A stretch of 64,000 nt of DNA from a virus: positions 124,001 through 188,000 of the IMG/VR virus record IMGVR_UViG_3300046170_000519; one strand, given 5' to 3'. Below, piece after piece: positions 30,401 through 41,712 of the stretch; the first letter of the stretch is position 1, and every line of letters starts with the position of its first letter. The notes beneath the pieces are model-generated. The model saw only the letters and a list, made by a program, of their open reading frames with translations. It was not told the origin of the DNA and did no database searches. A program made the position numbers and the translations under genes.

Positions 30401-33400
30401 TGTGTTTCTGTCTCGGTCTGAGTCTGAGTTTGTGTTTCAGTCTGAGTCTGAGTTTCTGTTTCAGTCTGAGTCTGAGTTTCTGTCTCGGTCTGAGTCTGAG
30501 TTTCTGTCTCGGTCTGAGTCTGAGTTTCTGTCTCGGTCTGAGTCTGAGTCTGAGTCTGAGTTTCTGTCTCGGTCTGAGTCTGAGTTTGTGTTTCAGTAAA
30601 GGTATTTGTTTCAGTCTGAGTCTGAGTTTCTGTTTCAGTCTGAGTCTGAGTCTGAGTTTGTGTTTCAGTAAAGGTATTTGTTTCAGTCTGAGTCTGAGTT
30701 TCTGTCTCGGTCTGAGTCTGAGTTTGTGTTTCTGTCTCGGTCTGAGTCTGAGTTTCTGTCTCGGTCTGAGTCTGAGTTTCTGTCTCGGTCTGAGTCTGAG
30801 TTTCTGTTTCAGTCTGAGTCTGAGTTTCTGTCTCGGTCTGAGTCTGAGTTTCTGTTTCAGTCTGAGTCTGAGTTTCTGTCTCGGTCTGAGTCTGAGTCTG
30901 AGTTTCTGTCTCGGTCTGAGTCTGAGTCTGAGTTTCTGTCTCGGTCTGAGTCTGAGTTTGTGTTTCAGTCTGAGTCTGAGTTTGTGTCTCGGTCTGAGTC
31001 TGAGTCTGAGTTTCTGTTTCAGTCTGAGTCTGAGTCTGAGTTTGTGTTTCAGTCTGAGTCTGAGTTTCTGTTTCAGTCTGAGTCTGAGTTTCTGTCTCGG
31101 TCTGAGTCTGAGTTTCTGTCTCGGTCTGAGTCTGAGTTTCTGTCTCGGTCTGAGTCTGAGTTTCTGTTTCAGTCTGAGTCTGAGTTTCTGTCTCGGTCTG
31201 AGTCTGAGTTTGTGTTTCAGTCTGAGTCTGAGTTTGTGTTTCAGTCTGAGTCTGAGTCTGAGTTTGTGTTTCTGTTTCAGTCTGAGTTTCTGTCTCGGTC
31301 TGAGTCTGAGTTTCTGTCTCGGTCTGAGTCTGAGTTTCTGTCTCGGTCTGAGTCTGAGTTTCTGTCTCGGTCTGAGTCTGAGTTTGTGTTTCTGTTTCAG
31401 TCTGAGTTTGTGTTTCTGTCTCGGTCTGAGTCTGAGTTTCTGTCTCGGTCTGAGTCTGAGTCTGAGTTTCTGTTTCAGTCTGAGTCTGAGTTTCTGTTTC
31501 AGTCTGAGTCTGAGTTTGTGTTTCAGTAAAGGTATTTGTTTCAGTCTGAGTCTGAGTTTCTGTCTCGGTCTGAGTCTGAGTTTGTGTTTCTGTCTCGGTC
31601 TGAGTCTGAGTTTGTGTTTCTGTCTCGGTCTGAGTCTGAGTTTGTGTTTCTGTCTCGGTCTGAGTCTGAGTTTGTGTTTCTGTCTCGGTCTGAGTCCGAG
31701 TTTGTGTTTCTGTTTCAGTCTGAGTTTCTGTCTCGGTCTGAGTTTCTGTCTCGGTCTGAGTCTGAGTTTGTGTTTCTGTCTCGGTCTGAGTCTGAGTTTC
31801 TGTCTCGGTCTGAGTCTGAGTTTGTGTTTCTGTTTCAGTCTGAGTTTGTGTTTCAGTCTGAGTCTGAGTTTCTGTCTCGGTCTGAGTCTGAGTTTGTGTT
31901 TCTGTTTCAGTCTGAGTTTGTGTTTCTGTCTCGGTCTGAGTCTGAGTTTCTGTCTCGGTCTGAGTCTGAGTTTGTGTTTCTGTTTCAGTCTGAGTTTGTG
32001 TTTCTGTCTCGGTCTGAGTCTGAGTTTCTGTCTCGGTCTGAGTCTGAGTTTGTGTTTCTGTTTCAGTCTGAGTTTGTGTTTCTGTCTCGGTCTGAGTCTG
32101 AGTCTGAGTTTCTGTCTCGGTCTGAGTCTGAGTTTCTGTTTCAGTCTGAGTCTGAGTTTCTGTCTCGGTCTGAGTCTGAGTCTGAGTTTCTGTCTCGGTC
32201 TGAGTCTGAGTTTCTGTCTCGGTCTGAGTTTGTGTTTCAGTCTGAGTCTCTGTTTCAGTCTCTGTTTCAGTCTGAGTCTGAGTTTGTGTTTCTGTCTCGG
32301 TCTGAGTCTGAGTTTCTGTCTCGGTCTGAGTCTGAGTTTGTGTTTCTGTTTCAGTCTGAGTTTGTGTTTCTGTCTCGGTCTGAGTCTGAGTTTCAGTAAA
32401 GGTATTTGTTTCAGTCTGAGTCTGAGTTTGTGTTTCTGTCTCGGTCTGAGTCTGAGTTTCTGTCTCGGTCTGAGTCTCAGTTTGTGTTTCTGTCTCGGTC
32501 TGAGTCTGAGTTTCTGTCTCGGTCTGAGTCTGAGTTTCTGTCTCGGTCTGAGTCTGAGTTTGTGTTTCTGTCTCGGTCTGAGTCTGAGTCTGAGTTTCTG
32601 TTTCAGTCTGAGTCTGAGTTTGTGTTTCTGTCTCGGTCTGAGTCTGAGTTTCAGTAAAGGTATTTGTTTCAGTCTGAGTCTGAGTCTGAGTTTGTGTTTC
32701 AGTAAAGGTATTTGTTTCAGTCTGAGTCTGAGTTTCTGTCTCGGTCTGAGTCTGAGTTTGTGTTTCTGTCTCGGTCTGAGTCTGAGTTTGTGTTTCTGTC
32801 TCGGTCTGAGTCTGAGTTTCTGTCTCGGTCTGAGTCTGAGTTTGTGTTTCTGTTTCAGTCTGAGTTTGTGTTTCTGTCTCGGTCTGAGTCTGAGTTTGTG
32901 TTTCTGTCTCGGTCTGAGTCTGAGTTTGTGTTTCTGTCTCGGTCTGAGTCTGAGTTTGTGTTTCAGTCTGAGTCTGAGTTTCTGTCTCGGTCTGAGTCTG
33001 AGTTTCTGTCTCGGTCTGAGTCTGAGTTTGTGTTTCAGTCTGAGTTTGTGTTTCTGTCTCGGTCTGAGTCTGAGTTTGTGTTTCAGTCTGAGTCTGAGTT
33101 TCTGTTTCAGTCTGAGTCTGAGTTTCTGTTTCAGTCTGAGTCTGAGTTTCTGTCTCGGTCTGAGTCTGAGTTTCTGTCTCGGTCTGAGTCTGAGTTTCTG
33201 TCTCGGTCTGAGTCTGAGTCTGAGTCTGAGTTTCTGTCTCGGTCTGAGTCTGAGTTTGTGTTTCAGTAAAGGTATTTGTTTCAGTCTGAGTCTGAGTTTC
33301 TGTTTCAGTCTGAGTCTGAGTCTGAGTTTGTGTTTCAGTAAAGGTATTTGTTTCAGTCTGAGTCTGAGTTTGTGTTTCTGTCTCGGTCTGAGTCTGAGTT

Positions 33401-36400
33401 TCTGTCTCGGTCTGAGTCTGAGTTTCTGTTTCAGTCTGAGTCTGAGTTTCTGTCTCGGTCTGAGTCTGAGTTTCTGTTTCAGTCTGAGTCTGAGTTTCTG
33501 TCTCGGTCTGAGTCTGAGTCTGAGTTTCTGTCTCGGTCTGAGTCTGAGTCTGAGTTTCTGTCTCGGTCTGAGTCTGAGTTTGTGTTTCAGTCTGAGTCTG
33601 AGTTTGTGTCTCGGTCTGAGTCTGAGTCTGAGTTTCTGTTTCAGTCTGAGTCTGAGTTTGTGTTTCAGTCTGAGTCTGAGTTTCTGTTTCAGTCTGAGTC
33701 TGAGTTTCTGTCTCGGTCTGAGTCTGAGTTTCTGTCTCGGTCTGAGTCTGAGTTTCTGTCTCGGTCTGAGTCTGAGTCTGAGTTTGTGTTTCAGTAAAGG
33801 TATTTGTTTCAGTCTGAGTCTGAGTTTCTGTTTCAGTCTGAGTCTGAGTTTCAGTAAAGGTATTTGTTTCAGTCTGAGTCTCTGTTTCAGTCTCTGTCTC
33901 GGTCTGAGTTTGTGTTTCAGTCTGAGTCTGAGTTTCTGTTTCAGTCTGAGTCTGAGTTTCTGTTTCAGTCTGAGTCTGAGTTTCAGTAAAGGTATTTGTT
34001 TCAGTCTGAGTCTGAGTTTGTGTTTCTGTCTCGGTCTGAGTCTGAGTTTGTGTTTCTGTCTCGGTCTGAGTCTGAGTCTGAGTTTCTGTTTCAGTCTGAG
34101 TCTGAGTTTGTGTTTCTGTCTCGGTCTGAGTCTGAGTTTCAGTAACTGAGTTTCTGTCTCGGTCTGAGTCTGAGTCTGAGTTTGTGTTTCAGTAAAGGTA
34201 TTTGTTTCAGTCTGAGTCTGAGTTTCTGTCTCGGTCTGAGTCTGAGTTTGTGTTTCTGTCTCGGTCTGAGTCTGAGTTTGTGTTTCTGTCTCGGTCTGAG
34301 TCTGAGTTTGTGTTTCTGTCTCGGTCTGAGTCTGAGTTTGTGTTTCTGTCTCGGTCTGAGTCTGAGTTTGTGTTTCTGTCTCGGTCTGAGTCTGAGTTTC
34401 TGTCTCGGTCTGAGTCTGAGTTTGTGTTTCAGTCTGAGTTTGTGTTTCTGTCTCGGTCTGAGTTTGTGTTTCTGTCTCGGTCTGAGTCTGAGTTTCTGTC
34501 TCGGTCTGAGTCTGAGTTTGTGTTTCAGTCTGAGTCTGAGTTTGTGTTTCAGTCTGAGTCTGAGTTTGTGTTTCAGTCTGAGTCTGAGTTTGTGTTTCAG
34601 TCTGAGTCTGAGTTTCAGTAAAGGTATTTGTTTCAGTCTGAGTCTCTGTTTCAGTCTCTGTCTCGGTCTGAGTTTGTGTTTCAGTAAAGGTATTTGTTTC
34701 AGTCTGAGTCTGAGTTTCTGTCTCGGTCTGAGTCTGGGTTTCTGTCTCGGTCTGAGTCTGAGTTTCTGTTTCAGTCTGAGTCTGAGTTTGTGTTTCAGTC
34801 TGAGTCTGAGTTTCTGTTTCAGTCTGAGTCTGAGTTTCTGTTTCAGTCTGAGTCTGAGTTTCAGTAAAGGTATTTGTTTCAGTCTGAGTCTGAGTTTCTG
34901 TTTCAGTCTGAGTCTGAGTCTGAGTTTGTGTTTCAGTAAAGGTATTTGTTTCAGTCTGAGTCTGAGTTTGTGTTTCTGTCTCGGTCTGAGTCTGAGTTTC
35001 TGTCTCGGTCTGAGTCTGAGTTTCTGTTTCAGTCTGAGTCTGAGTTTCTGTCTCGGTCTGAGTCTGAGTTTCTGTTTCAGTCTGAGTCTGAGTTTCTGTC
35101 TCGGTCTGAGTCTGAGTCTGAGTTTCTGTCTCGGAGTCTGAGTCTGAGTTTCTGTCTCGGTCTGAGTCTGAGTTTGTGTTTCAGTCTGAGTCTGAGTTTG
35201 TGTCTCGGTCTGAGTCTGAGTCTGAGTTTCTGTTTCAGTCTGAGTCTGAGTTTGTGTTTCAGTCTGAGTCTGAGTTTCTGTTTCAGTCTGAGTCTGAGTT
35301 TCTGTCTCGGTCTGAGTCTGAGTTTCTGTCTCGGTCTGAGTCTGAGTTTCTGTCTCGGTCTGAGTCTGAGTCTGAGTTTGTGTTTCAGTAAAGGTATTTG
35401 TTTCAGTCTGAGTCTGAGTTTCTGTTTCAGTCTGAGTCTGAGTTTCAGTAAAGGTATTTGTTTCAGTCTGAGTCTCTGTTTCAGTCTCTGTCTCGGTCTG
35501 AGTTTGTGTTTCAGTAAAGGTATTTGTTTCAGTCTGAGTCTGAGTTTCTGTCTCGGTCTGAGTCTGGGTTTCTGTCTCGGTCTGAGTCTGAGTTTCTGTT
35601 TCAGTCTGAGTCTGAGTTTGTGTTTCAGTCTGAGTCTGAGTTTCTGTTTCAGTCTGAGTCTGAGTTTCTGTTTCAGTCTGAGTCTGAGTTTCAGTAAAGG
35701 TATTTGTTTCAGTCTGAGTCTGAGTTTGTGTTTCAGTCTGAGTCTGAGTTTGTGTTTCAGTCTGAGTCTGAGTTTGTGTTTCAGTCTGAGTCTGAGTTTC
35801 TGTCTCGGTCTGAGTCTGAGTTTCTGTCTCGGTCTGAGTCTGAGTTTCTGTCTCGGTCTGAGTCTGAGTCTGAGTTTCTGTCTCGGTCTGAGTCTGAGTC
35901 TCTGTTTCAGTCTGAGTCTGAGTTTGTGTTTCAGTCTGAGTCTGAGTTTCTGTTTCAGTCTGAGTCTGAGTTTCTGTCTCGGTCTGAGTCTGAGTTTCTG
36001 TCTCGGTCTGAGTCTGAGTTTCTGTCTCGGTCTGAGTCTGAGTCTGAGTTTGTGTTTCAGTAAAGGTATTTGTTTCAGTCTGAGTCTGAGTTTCTGTCTC
36101 GGTCTGAGTCTGAGTTTGTGTTTCTGTCTCGGTCTGAGTCTGAGTTTGTGTTTCTGTCTCGGTCTGAGTCTGAGTTTGTGTTTCTGTCTCGGTCTGAGTC
36201 TGAGTTTGTGTTTCTGTCTCGGTCTGAGTCTGAGTTTCTGTCTCGGTCTGAGTCTGAGTTTGTGTTTCAGTCTGAGTTTGTGTTTCTGTCTCGGTCTGAG
36301 TTTGTGTTTCTGTCTCGGTCTGAGTCTGAGTTTCTGTCTCGGTCTGAGTCTGAGTTTGTGTTTCAGTCTGAGTCTGAGTTTGTGTTTCAGTCTGAGTCTG

Positions 36401-39400
36401 AGTTTGTGTTTCAGTCTGAGTCTGAGTTTGTGTTTCAGTCTGAGTCTGAGTTTCAGTAAAGGTATTTGTTTCAGTCTGAGTCTCTGTTTCAGTCTCTGTC
36501 TCGGTCTGAGTTTGTGTTTCAGTAAAGGTATTTGTTTCAGTCTGAGTCTGAGTTTCTGTCTCGGTCTGAGTCTGGGTTTCTGTCTCGGTCTGAGTCTGAG
36601 TTTCTGTTTCAGTCTGAGTCTGAGTTTGTGTTTCAGTCTGAGTCTGAGTTTCTGTTTCAGTCTGAGTCTGAGTTTCTGTTTCAGTCTGAGTCTGAGTTTC
36701 AGTAAAGGTATTTGTTTCAGTCTGAGTCTGAGTTTCTGTCTCGGTCTGAGTCTGAGTTTGTGTTTGAGTCTGAGTCTGAGTTTCTGTCTCGGTCTGAGTC
36801 TGAGTTTGTGTTTCAGTCTGAGTCTGAGTCTCTGTTTCAGTCTGAGTCTGAGTTTCTGTCTCGGTCTGAGTCTGGGTTTCTGTCTCGGTCTGAGTCTGAG
36901 TCTCTGTTTCAGTCTGAGTCTGAGTTTCTGTCTCGGTCTGAGTCTGAGTTTGTGTTTCTGTCTCGGTCTGAGTCTGAGTTTGTGTTTCTGTCTCGGTCTG
37001 AGTCTGAGTTTGTGTTTCTGTTTCAGTCTGAGTTTCTGTCTCGGTCTGAGTCTGAGTTTCTGTCTCGGTCTGAGTCTGAGTTTCTGTCTCGGTCTGAGTC
37101 TGAGTTTCTGTCTCGGTCTGAGTTTCTGTCTCGGTCTGAGTCTGAGTTTGTGTTTCTGTCTCGGTCTGAGTCTGAGTTTGTGTTTCGGTCTGAGTCTGAG
37201 TTTGTGTTTCTGTTTCAGTCTGAGTTTGTGTTTCAGTCTGAGTCTGAGTTTCTGTCTCGGTCTGAGTCTGAGTTTGTGTTTCTGTTTCAGTCTGAGTTTG
37301 TGTTTCTGTCTCGGTCTGAGTCTGAGTTTGTGTTTCTGTCTCGGTCTGAGTCTGAGTTTGTGTTTCTGTCTCGGTCTGAGTCTGAGTTTGTGTTTCTGTC
37401 TCGGTCTGAGTCTGAGTTTGTGTTTCTGTCTCGGTCTGAGTCTGAGTTTGTGTTTCTGTCTCGGTCTGAGTCCGAGTTTGTGTTTCTGTTTCAGTCTGAG
37501 TTTCTGTCTCGGTCTGAGTTTCTGTCTCGGTCTGAGTCTGAGTTTGTGTTTCTGTCTCGGTCTGAGTCTGAGTTTCTGTCTCGGTCTGAGTCTGAGTTTG
37601 TGTTTCTGTTTCAGTCTGAGTTTGTGTTTCAGTCTGAGTCTGAGTTTCTGTCTCGGTCTGAGTCTGAGTTTGTGTTTCTGTTTCAGTCTGAGTTTGTGTT
37701 TCTGTCTCGGTCTGAGTCTGAGTTTCTGTCTCGGTCTGAGTCTGAGTTTGTGTTTCTGTTTCAGTCTGAGTTTGTGTTTCTGTCTCGGTCTGAGTCTGAG
37801 TTTCTGTCTCGGTCTGAGTCTGAGTTTGTGTTTCTGTTTCAGTCTGAGTTTGTGTTTCTGTCTCGGTCTGAGTCTGAGTCTGAGTTTCTGTCTCGGTCTG
37901 AGTCTGAGTTTCTGTTTCAGTCTGAGTCTGAGTTTCTGTCTCGGTCTGAGTCTGAGTCTGAGTTTCTGTCTCGGTCTGAGTCTGAGTTTCTGTCTCGGTC
38001 TGAGTTTGTGTTTCAGTCTGAGTCTCTGTTTCAGTCTCTGTTTCAGTCTGAGTCTGAGTTTGTGTTTCTGTCTCGGTCTGAGTCTGAGTTTCTGTCTCGG
38101 TCTGAGTCTGAGTTTGTGTTTCTGTTTCAGTCTGAGTTTGTGTTTCTGTCTCGGTCTGAGTCTGAGTTTCAGTAAAGGTATTTGTTTCAGTCTGAGTCTG
38201 AGTTTGTGTTTCTGTCTCGGTCTGAGTCTGAGTTTCTGTCTCGGTCTGAGTCTCAGTTTGTGTTTCTGTCTCGGTCTGAGTCTGAGTTTCTGTCTCGGTC
38301 TGAGTCTGAGTTTGTGTTTCTGTCTCGGTCTGAGTCTGAGTTTGTGTTTCTGTCTCGGTCTGAGTCTGAGTTTGTGTTTCAGTCTGAGTCTGAGTTTCTG
38401 TCTCGGTCTGAGTCTGAGTTTCTGTCTCGGTCTGAGTCTGAGTTTGTGTTTCAGTCTGAGTTTGTGTTTCTGTCTCGGTCTGAGTCTGAGTTTGTGTTTC
38501 AGTCTGAGTCTGAGTTTCTGTTTCAGTCTGAGTCTGAGTTTCTGTTTCAGTCTGAGTCTGAGTTTCTGTCTCGGTCTGAGTCTGAGTTTCTGTCTCGGTC
38601 TGAGTCTGAGTTTCTGTCTCGGTCTGAGTCTGAGTCTGAGTCTGAGTTTCTGTCTCGGTCTGAGTCTGAGTTTGTGTTTCAGTAAAGGTATTTGTTTCAG
38701 TCTGAGTCTGAGTTTCTGTTTCAGTCTGAGTCTGAGTCTGAGTTTGTGTTTCAGTAAAGGTATTTGTTTCAGTCTGAGTCTGAGTTTCTGTCTCGGTCTG
38801 AGTCTGAGTTTCTGTCTCGGTCTGAGTCTGAGTTTCTGTCTCGGTCTGAGTCTGAGTCTGAGTCTGAGTTTCTGTCTCGGTCTGAGTCTGAGTTTGTGTT
38901 TCAGTAAAGGTATTTGTTTCAGTCTGAGTCTGAGTTTCTGTTTCAGTCTGAGTCTGAGTCTGAGTTTGTGTTTCAGTAAAGGTATTTGTTTCAGTCTGAG
39001 TCTGAGTTTCTGTCTCGGTCTGAGTCTGAGTTTGTGTTTCTGTCTCGGTCTGAGTCTGAGTTTCTGTCTCGGTCTGAGTCTGAGTTTCTGTTTCAGTCTG
39101 AGTCTGAGTTTCTGTCTCGGTCTGAGTCTGAGTTTCTGTTTCAGTCTGAGTCTGAGTTTCTGTCTCGGTCTGAGTCTGAGTCTGAGTTTCTGTCTCGGTC
39201 TGAGTCTGAGTCTGAGTTTCTGTCTCGGTCTGAGTCTGAGTTTGTGTTTCAGTCTGAGTCTGAGTTTGTGTCTCGGTCTGAGTCTGAGTCTGAGTTTCTG
39301 TTTCAGTCTGAGTCTGAGTTTCTGTTTCAGTCTGAGTCTGAGTTTCTGTCTCGGTCTGAGTCTGAGTTTCTGTCTCGGTCTGAGTCTGAGTTTCTGTCTC

Positions 39401-40516
39401 GGTCTGAGTCTGAGTCTGAGTTTCTGTCTCGGTCTGAGTCTGAGTCTGAGTTTGTGTTTCAGTCTGAGTCTGAGTTTCTGTTTCAGTCTGAGTCTGAGTC
39501 TGAGTTTGTGTTTCAGTAAAGGTATTTGTTTCAGTCTGAGTCTGAGTTTCTGTTTCAGTCTGAGTCTGAGTCTGAGTTTGTGTTTCAGTAAAGGTATTTG
39601 TTTCAGTCTGAGTCTGAGTTTCTGTCTCGGTCTGAGTCTGAGTCTGAGTTTCTGTTTCAGTCTGAGTCTGAGTTTCTGTCTCGGTCTGAGTCTGAGTTTC
39701 TGTTTCAGTCTGAGTCTGAGTTTCTGTCTCGGTCTGAGTCTGAGTTTCTGTCTCGGTCTGAGTCTGAGTTTCTGTCTCGGTCTGAGTCTGAGTTTCTGTC
39801 TCGGTCTGAGTCTGAGTTTGTGTTTCTGTTTCAGTCTGAGTTTGTGTTTCTGTCTCGGTCTGAGTCTGAGTTTGTGTTTCAGTCTGAGTCTGAGTTTGTG
39901 TTTCAGTCTGAGTCTGAGTTTGTGTTTCAGTCTGAGTCTGAGTTTCTGTCTCGGTCTGAGTCTGAGTTTCTGTCTCGGTCTGAGTCTGAGTTTCTGTCTC
40001 GGTCTGAGTCTGAGTCTGAGTTTCTGTCTCGGTCTGAGTCTGAGTCTGAGTTTCTGTTTCAGTCTGAGTCTGAGTTTGTGTTTCAGTCTGAGTCTGAGTT
40101 TCTGTTTCAGTCTGAGTCTGAGTCTGAGTTTCTGTTTCAGTCTGAGTCTGAGTTTCTGTCTCGGTCTGAGTCTGAGTCTGAGTTTCTGTCTCGGTCTGAG
40201 TCTGAGTTTGTGTTTCAGTCTGAGTCTGAGTTTCTGTTTCAGTCTGAGTCTGAGTCTGAGTTTGTGTTTCAGTAAAGGTATTTGTTTCAGTCTGAGTCTG
40301 AGTTTCTGTCTCGGTCTGAGTCTGAGTTTCTGTCTCGGTCTGAGTCTGAGTTTGTGTTTCTGTCTCGGTCTGAGTCTGAGTTTCTGTTTCAGTCTGAGTC
40401 TGAGTTTCTGTCTCGGTCTGAGTCTGAGTTTCTGTTTCAGTCTGAGTTTGTGTTTCTGTTTCAGTCTGAGTCTCTGTTTGAGTCTGAGTACCAGTTTCTG
40501 TTTCAGTAAATGTGCT
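21484..40516 (-). repeat. 19-kb TETQTQ-coding repeat array
   Basis: A hierarchical array of 6-bp dipeptide codon pairs on the minus strand: ACT/ACA/ACC for Thr alternating with GAA/GAG or CAG/CAA, grouped as [14 protein letters not shown] and QTQT. More than 50 interruptions encode ETNTFTET (plus strand cagtaaaggtatttgtttcag). Variants near the 3' end contain TATKTQTRTQ. Larger blocks recur: the signature gtctctgtttcagtctctg near 22663, 24026, 25206, 27263, 28482, 34634, 35470 and 36473. The sense strand is almost entirely A, C and G and the plus strand T, G and C. Long plus-strand frames here are shadows of the repeat. Confidence 0.95.
31580..32520 (-). repeat. About 0.94-kb segment duplicated at 37356-38296
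   Basis: Two rare variants inside the array occur in both copies at the same spacing. These are gagtccgag (31696 and 37472) and gagtctcag (32476 and 38252), both offset by exactly 5776 bp. Intervening unit order also agrees. Beyond about 32520 the order diverges. Confidence 0.8.
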
Positions 40517-40744
40517 TGTCTGAGTCTCCGTTTCAGTATAAGTTACTGTAGGAGTATATGTATATGTTTGAGTCTGAGTCTCCGTTTCAGTATAAGTTAC
40601 TGTAGGAGTATATGTATATGTTTGAGTCTGAGTCTCCGTTTCAGTATAAGTTACTGTAGGAGTATATGTATATGTATCAGTATAAGTACTAGTTTCAGTC
40701 GGAGGAGACTGTATTAATTTTGAGCGTGCAAATACCGATAACAT
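34139..40744 (-). CDS. Giant Thr-alternating (TETQTQ) stalk protein, 5' fragment as sequenced
   Basis: The longest uninterrupted frame from the start of the locus, 2201 residues. After [15 protein letters not shown] the protein is low-complexity: three 18-residue units [18 protein letters not shown], a GTQTQ break, then about 1,800 residues of TETQTQ with ETNTFTET interruptions. Near 35134 the phase slips and the last about 330 residues ([10 protein letters not shown] ... KLSY) are an out-of-frame reading of the same repeat, not real protein. There is no signal peptide, transmembrane helix or globular head at the N-terminus. Alternation of Thr with Glu/Gln predicts an extended, strongly acidic rod, and such Thr tracts are classic O-glycosylation sites. 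It follows the 315-residue virion gene by 11 nt. A virion fibre or stalk role is inferred. Confidence 0.75.
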   Translation of the reverse strand: MLSVFARSKLIQSPPTETSTYTDTYTYTPTVTYTETETQTQTYTYTPTVTYTETETQTQTYTYTPTVTYTETETQTSTFTETETGTQTQTETQTETETQTQTETETQTQTETETQTQTETETQTQTETETQTQTQTETETQTQTETETQTQTETNTFTETQTQTQTQTETETQTQTETQTQTQTETETQTQTQTETETQTQTETETQTQTQTETETQTQTETQTQTQTETETQTQTQTETETQTQTQTETETQTQTETETQTQTETETQTQTETQTQTQTETQTQTQTETQTQTQTETETQTQTETETQTQTQTETETQTQTETETQTQTETETQTQTETETQTQTETETQTQTETETQTQTETETQTQTQTETETQTQTETNTFTETQTQTQTQTETETQTQTETNTFTETQTQTQTQTETETQTQTETQTQTQTQTETETQTQTQTETETQTQTETETQTQTETETQTQTETETQTQTETETQTQTQTETQTQTQTETQTQTQTETETQTQTQTETETQTQTQTETETQTQTETETQTQTETETQTQTETETQTQTETETQTQTETETQTQTQTETETQTQTETNTFTETQTQTQTQTETETQTQTETNTFTETQTQTQTETETQTQTQTQTETETQTQTETETQTQTETETQTQTETNTFTETQTQTQTQTETETQTQTETNTFTETQTQTQTETETQTQTQTQTETETQTQTETETQTQTETETQTQTETETQTQTETETQTQTETQTQTQTETETQTQTETQTQTQTETETQTQTETETQTQTETQTQTQTETETQTQTQTETETQTQTQTETETQTQTETETQTETQTETETQTQTETETQTQTQTETNTFTETQTQTETETQTQTETETQTQTQTETETQTQTETETQTQTQTETETETETQTETQTQTETETQTQTETETQTQTQTETETQTQTETETQTQTETETQTQTQTETETQTQTETETQTQTQTETETQTQTETETQTQTETETQTQTQTETETQTQTETETQTQTETETQTQTQTETETQTQTETQTQTETETQTQTQTETETQTQTETETQTQTQTETETQTETETQTETETQTRTQTETETQTQTQTETETQTQTQTETETQTQTQTETETQTQTQTETETQTQTQTETETQTQTETETQTQTQTETETQTQTETQTQTETETQTQTQTETQTQTQTETETQTQTQTETETQTETETQTQTETETQTQTETETQTQTETETQTETETQTQTQTETETQTQTQTETETQTQTQTETETQTQTETETQTQTETETQTQTETETQTQTETETQTQTETQTQTQTETETQTQTQTQTQTQTETETQTQTETNTFTETQTQTETETQTQTETETQTQTETQTQTQTETETQTQTETETQTQTETETQTQTETNTFTETQTQTETETETETQTETNTFTETQTQTETQTQTQTETQTQTQTETQTQTQTETQTQTQTETETQTQTETETQTQTETETQTQTETQTQTQTETETQTQTETETQTQTQTETETQTQTQTETETQTQTQTETETQTQTQTETETQTQTETNTFTETQTQTQTQTETETQTQTETETQTQTETETQTQTETETQTQTETQTQTQTETETQTQTETETQTQTQTETETQTQTETETQTQTETETQTQTETQTQTQTETQTQTQTETQTQTQTETNTFTETQTQTETETQTQTETETQTQTETQTQTQTETETQTQTETETQTQTETETQTQTETNTFTETQTQTETETETETQTETNTFTETQTQTETETQTQTETNTFTETQTQTQTQTETETQTQTETETQTQTETETQTQTETETQTQTETQTQTQTETETQTQTQTETQTQTQTETQTQTQTETETQTQTPRQKLRLRLRPRQKLRLRLKQKLRLRPRQKLRLRLKQKLRLRPRQKLRLRPRQKHKLRLRLKQIPLLKHKLRLRLRLKQKLRLRLKQIPLLKLRLRLKQKLRLRLKQKLRLRLKHKLRLRLKQKLRLRPRQKPRLRPRQKLRLRLKQIPLLKHKLRPRQRLKQRLRLKQIPLLKLRLRLKHKLRLRLKHKLRLRLKHKLRLRLKHKLRLRPRQKLRLRPRQKHKLRPRQKHKLRLKHKLRLRPRQKLRLRPRQKHKLRLRPRQKHKLRLRPRQKHKLRLRPRQKHKLRLRPRQKHKLRLRPRQKLRLRLKQIPLLKHKLRLRLRPRQKLSY
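40525..40686 (-). repeat. Three 54-bp tandem units encoding [18 protein letters not shown]
   Basis: The start of the TETQ gene contains three copies with a 54-bp period (tctccg at 40525, 40579 and 40633). The third degenerates after tatgtatatg into the unique N-terminus. Confidence 0.9.
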
Positions 40745-40755
40745 AGTACATAGCC

Positions 40756-41703
40756 CTAGCCTTTGACTTTGAATGTTGCAGTGTATCCAAGATTACCCGC
40801 TCCAAACTTAGGTGATTGAGATAAATATAAAGTAGCTCCCTCTACTAAAGTTAAAGGAGAGGTGAAATCAGATTTTGAGTTTTTTTCATCTAATGGGTGT
40901 GTCCATGATTTTTCTGATTTTGTTCCATCTGCAGCTGATTGATTTAATGTTATTGTTGATTCTGTATTAGAACCTCCTGTTGTAAATATAGAAGCTGTAA
41001 CACTTAAAACTTTTTTGTTATGCCAGGAGGAGGGGACAACTATGATTGCATCTTCAAAATTAAAATTATCAATAAGTTCAGAAGCTGGAACATTATTTAT
41101 TGCAAAATACTCTTCTTCATTGGGGTATTTTTTCCAATTAGCTTCATCACGAGTCCAGACTCCGCCGTTTCCGTTTGATTCACCTTCTACTTTATGATTA
41201 ATCCAAGCATTTATTAAAGCTTGTGAAGGAGCATTATCCCCAGAAACTTGAGCATTGTACTGAGTAACAGAGATATCTCCAACAGCTGCATTATATAAAG
41301 TTTCATAATCATCAATCATAAATTGATAAGACTGGTTTTTCTCTATTACATAGACTACCATGCCTAATTTTAAACGACCAGAACTCATTAAATCTCTGTT
41401 TAGCTCTAATAAAGCAGGAGTAGTTATTATTTCAACACAGGGAGGGACCTCATTCCTGTTACAGCTTCTTGGAACTTCTTCTGTTCCACCAGGTGTATAT
41501 ATTAATGGTATAAAATTAAGAGGATCATCAAGTGGAATGCCTGTGACTCCATTAGTAGTACTATAAGTAATATTGTTTAAATGATAATATTCTTGTAAAC
41601 CACCAATGAGAGATGTCCCAGAAGTTACTCCAGTTTGAGAACTCATGGAAAAAGAATCTGCAACTTGTTTTGCTGTTAAATGTATGTGATCTGAAAAACT
41701 CAT
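40756..41703 (-). CDS. Putative virion structural protein (315 aa)
   Basis: Function not recognised. The protein starts MSFSDHIHLTAKQVADSFSM and has no membrane segment or signal peptide. A central segment (LKLGMVVYVIEKNQSYQFMIDD) and WTRDEANWKK look like parts of beta-rich phage tail or fibre domains. The C-terminal about 95 residues (VPSSWHNKKVLSVTASIF ... GNLGYTATFKVKG) resemble a small beta-sandwich tip domain. Unlike its neighbours it has no Thr stalk. It lies 9 nt after the 508-residue gene and 11 nt before the giant TETQ gene, so it belongs to the same late operon. It might be an attachment or adaptor protein for the stalk proteins; that is inference from order only. Confidence 0.75.
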   Translation of the reverse strand: MSFSDHIHLTAKQVADSFSMSSQTGVTSGTSLIGGLQEYYHLNNITYSTTNGVTGIPLDDPLNFIPLIYTPGGTEEVPRSCNRNEVPPCVEIITTPALLELNRDLMSSGRLKLGMVVYVIEKNQSYQFMIDDYETLYNAAVGDISVTQYNAQVSGDNAPSQALINAWINHKVEGESNGNGGVWTRDEANWKKYPNEEEYFAINNVPASELIDNFNFEDAIIVVPSSWHNKKVLSVTASIFTTGGSNTESTITLNQSAADGTKSEKSWTHPLDEKNSKSDFTSPLTLVEGATLYLSQSPKFGAGNLGYTATFKVKG

Positions 41704-41712
41704 AGCTTTATA

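Larger units (their letters stand above)
20079..40744 (-). other. Reconstructed single giant TETQ stalk gene, about 6,900 codons, interrupted by four indel sites
   Basis: From the ATG at 40744 to the stop at 20079, the minus strand encodes Thr at every second residue almost throughout. The coding phase changes only at four places. These are about 35134 (4-bp loss inside ctcggtctgagtctg), 34145 (22-bp loss, cagtaactgag), 30115-30215 (cluster of one-base changes, net -1) and 25480 (10-bp loss between tctg repeats). The losses total 37, which equals 1 mod 3, exactly the phase difference between the start (40744) and the stop (20079). Undoing them therefore restores one frame. Either the gene is truly fragmented or, more likely, the indels are assembly or read errors in a repeat. 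Regulation is probably shared with the gene ending at 40756, 11 nt upstream. Confidence 0.65.

Noticed and set aside
34139-35134. Basic [10 protein letters not shown] tail of the 2201-codon ORF
   Set aside because: It is the same repeat read out of frame after the 4-bp loss near 35134. The TETQ reading resumes in another phase.
21693-40717. Huge plus-strand ORFs (1263-1923 codons; SLSLSFCLG and SESEFLSRS repeats)
   Set aside because: They are antisense readings of the TETQ repeat. They break at the same indels as the minus-strand frame, have no start context and give implausible Ser/Leu/Cys proteins.
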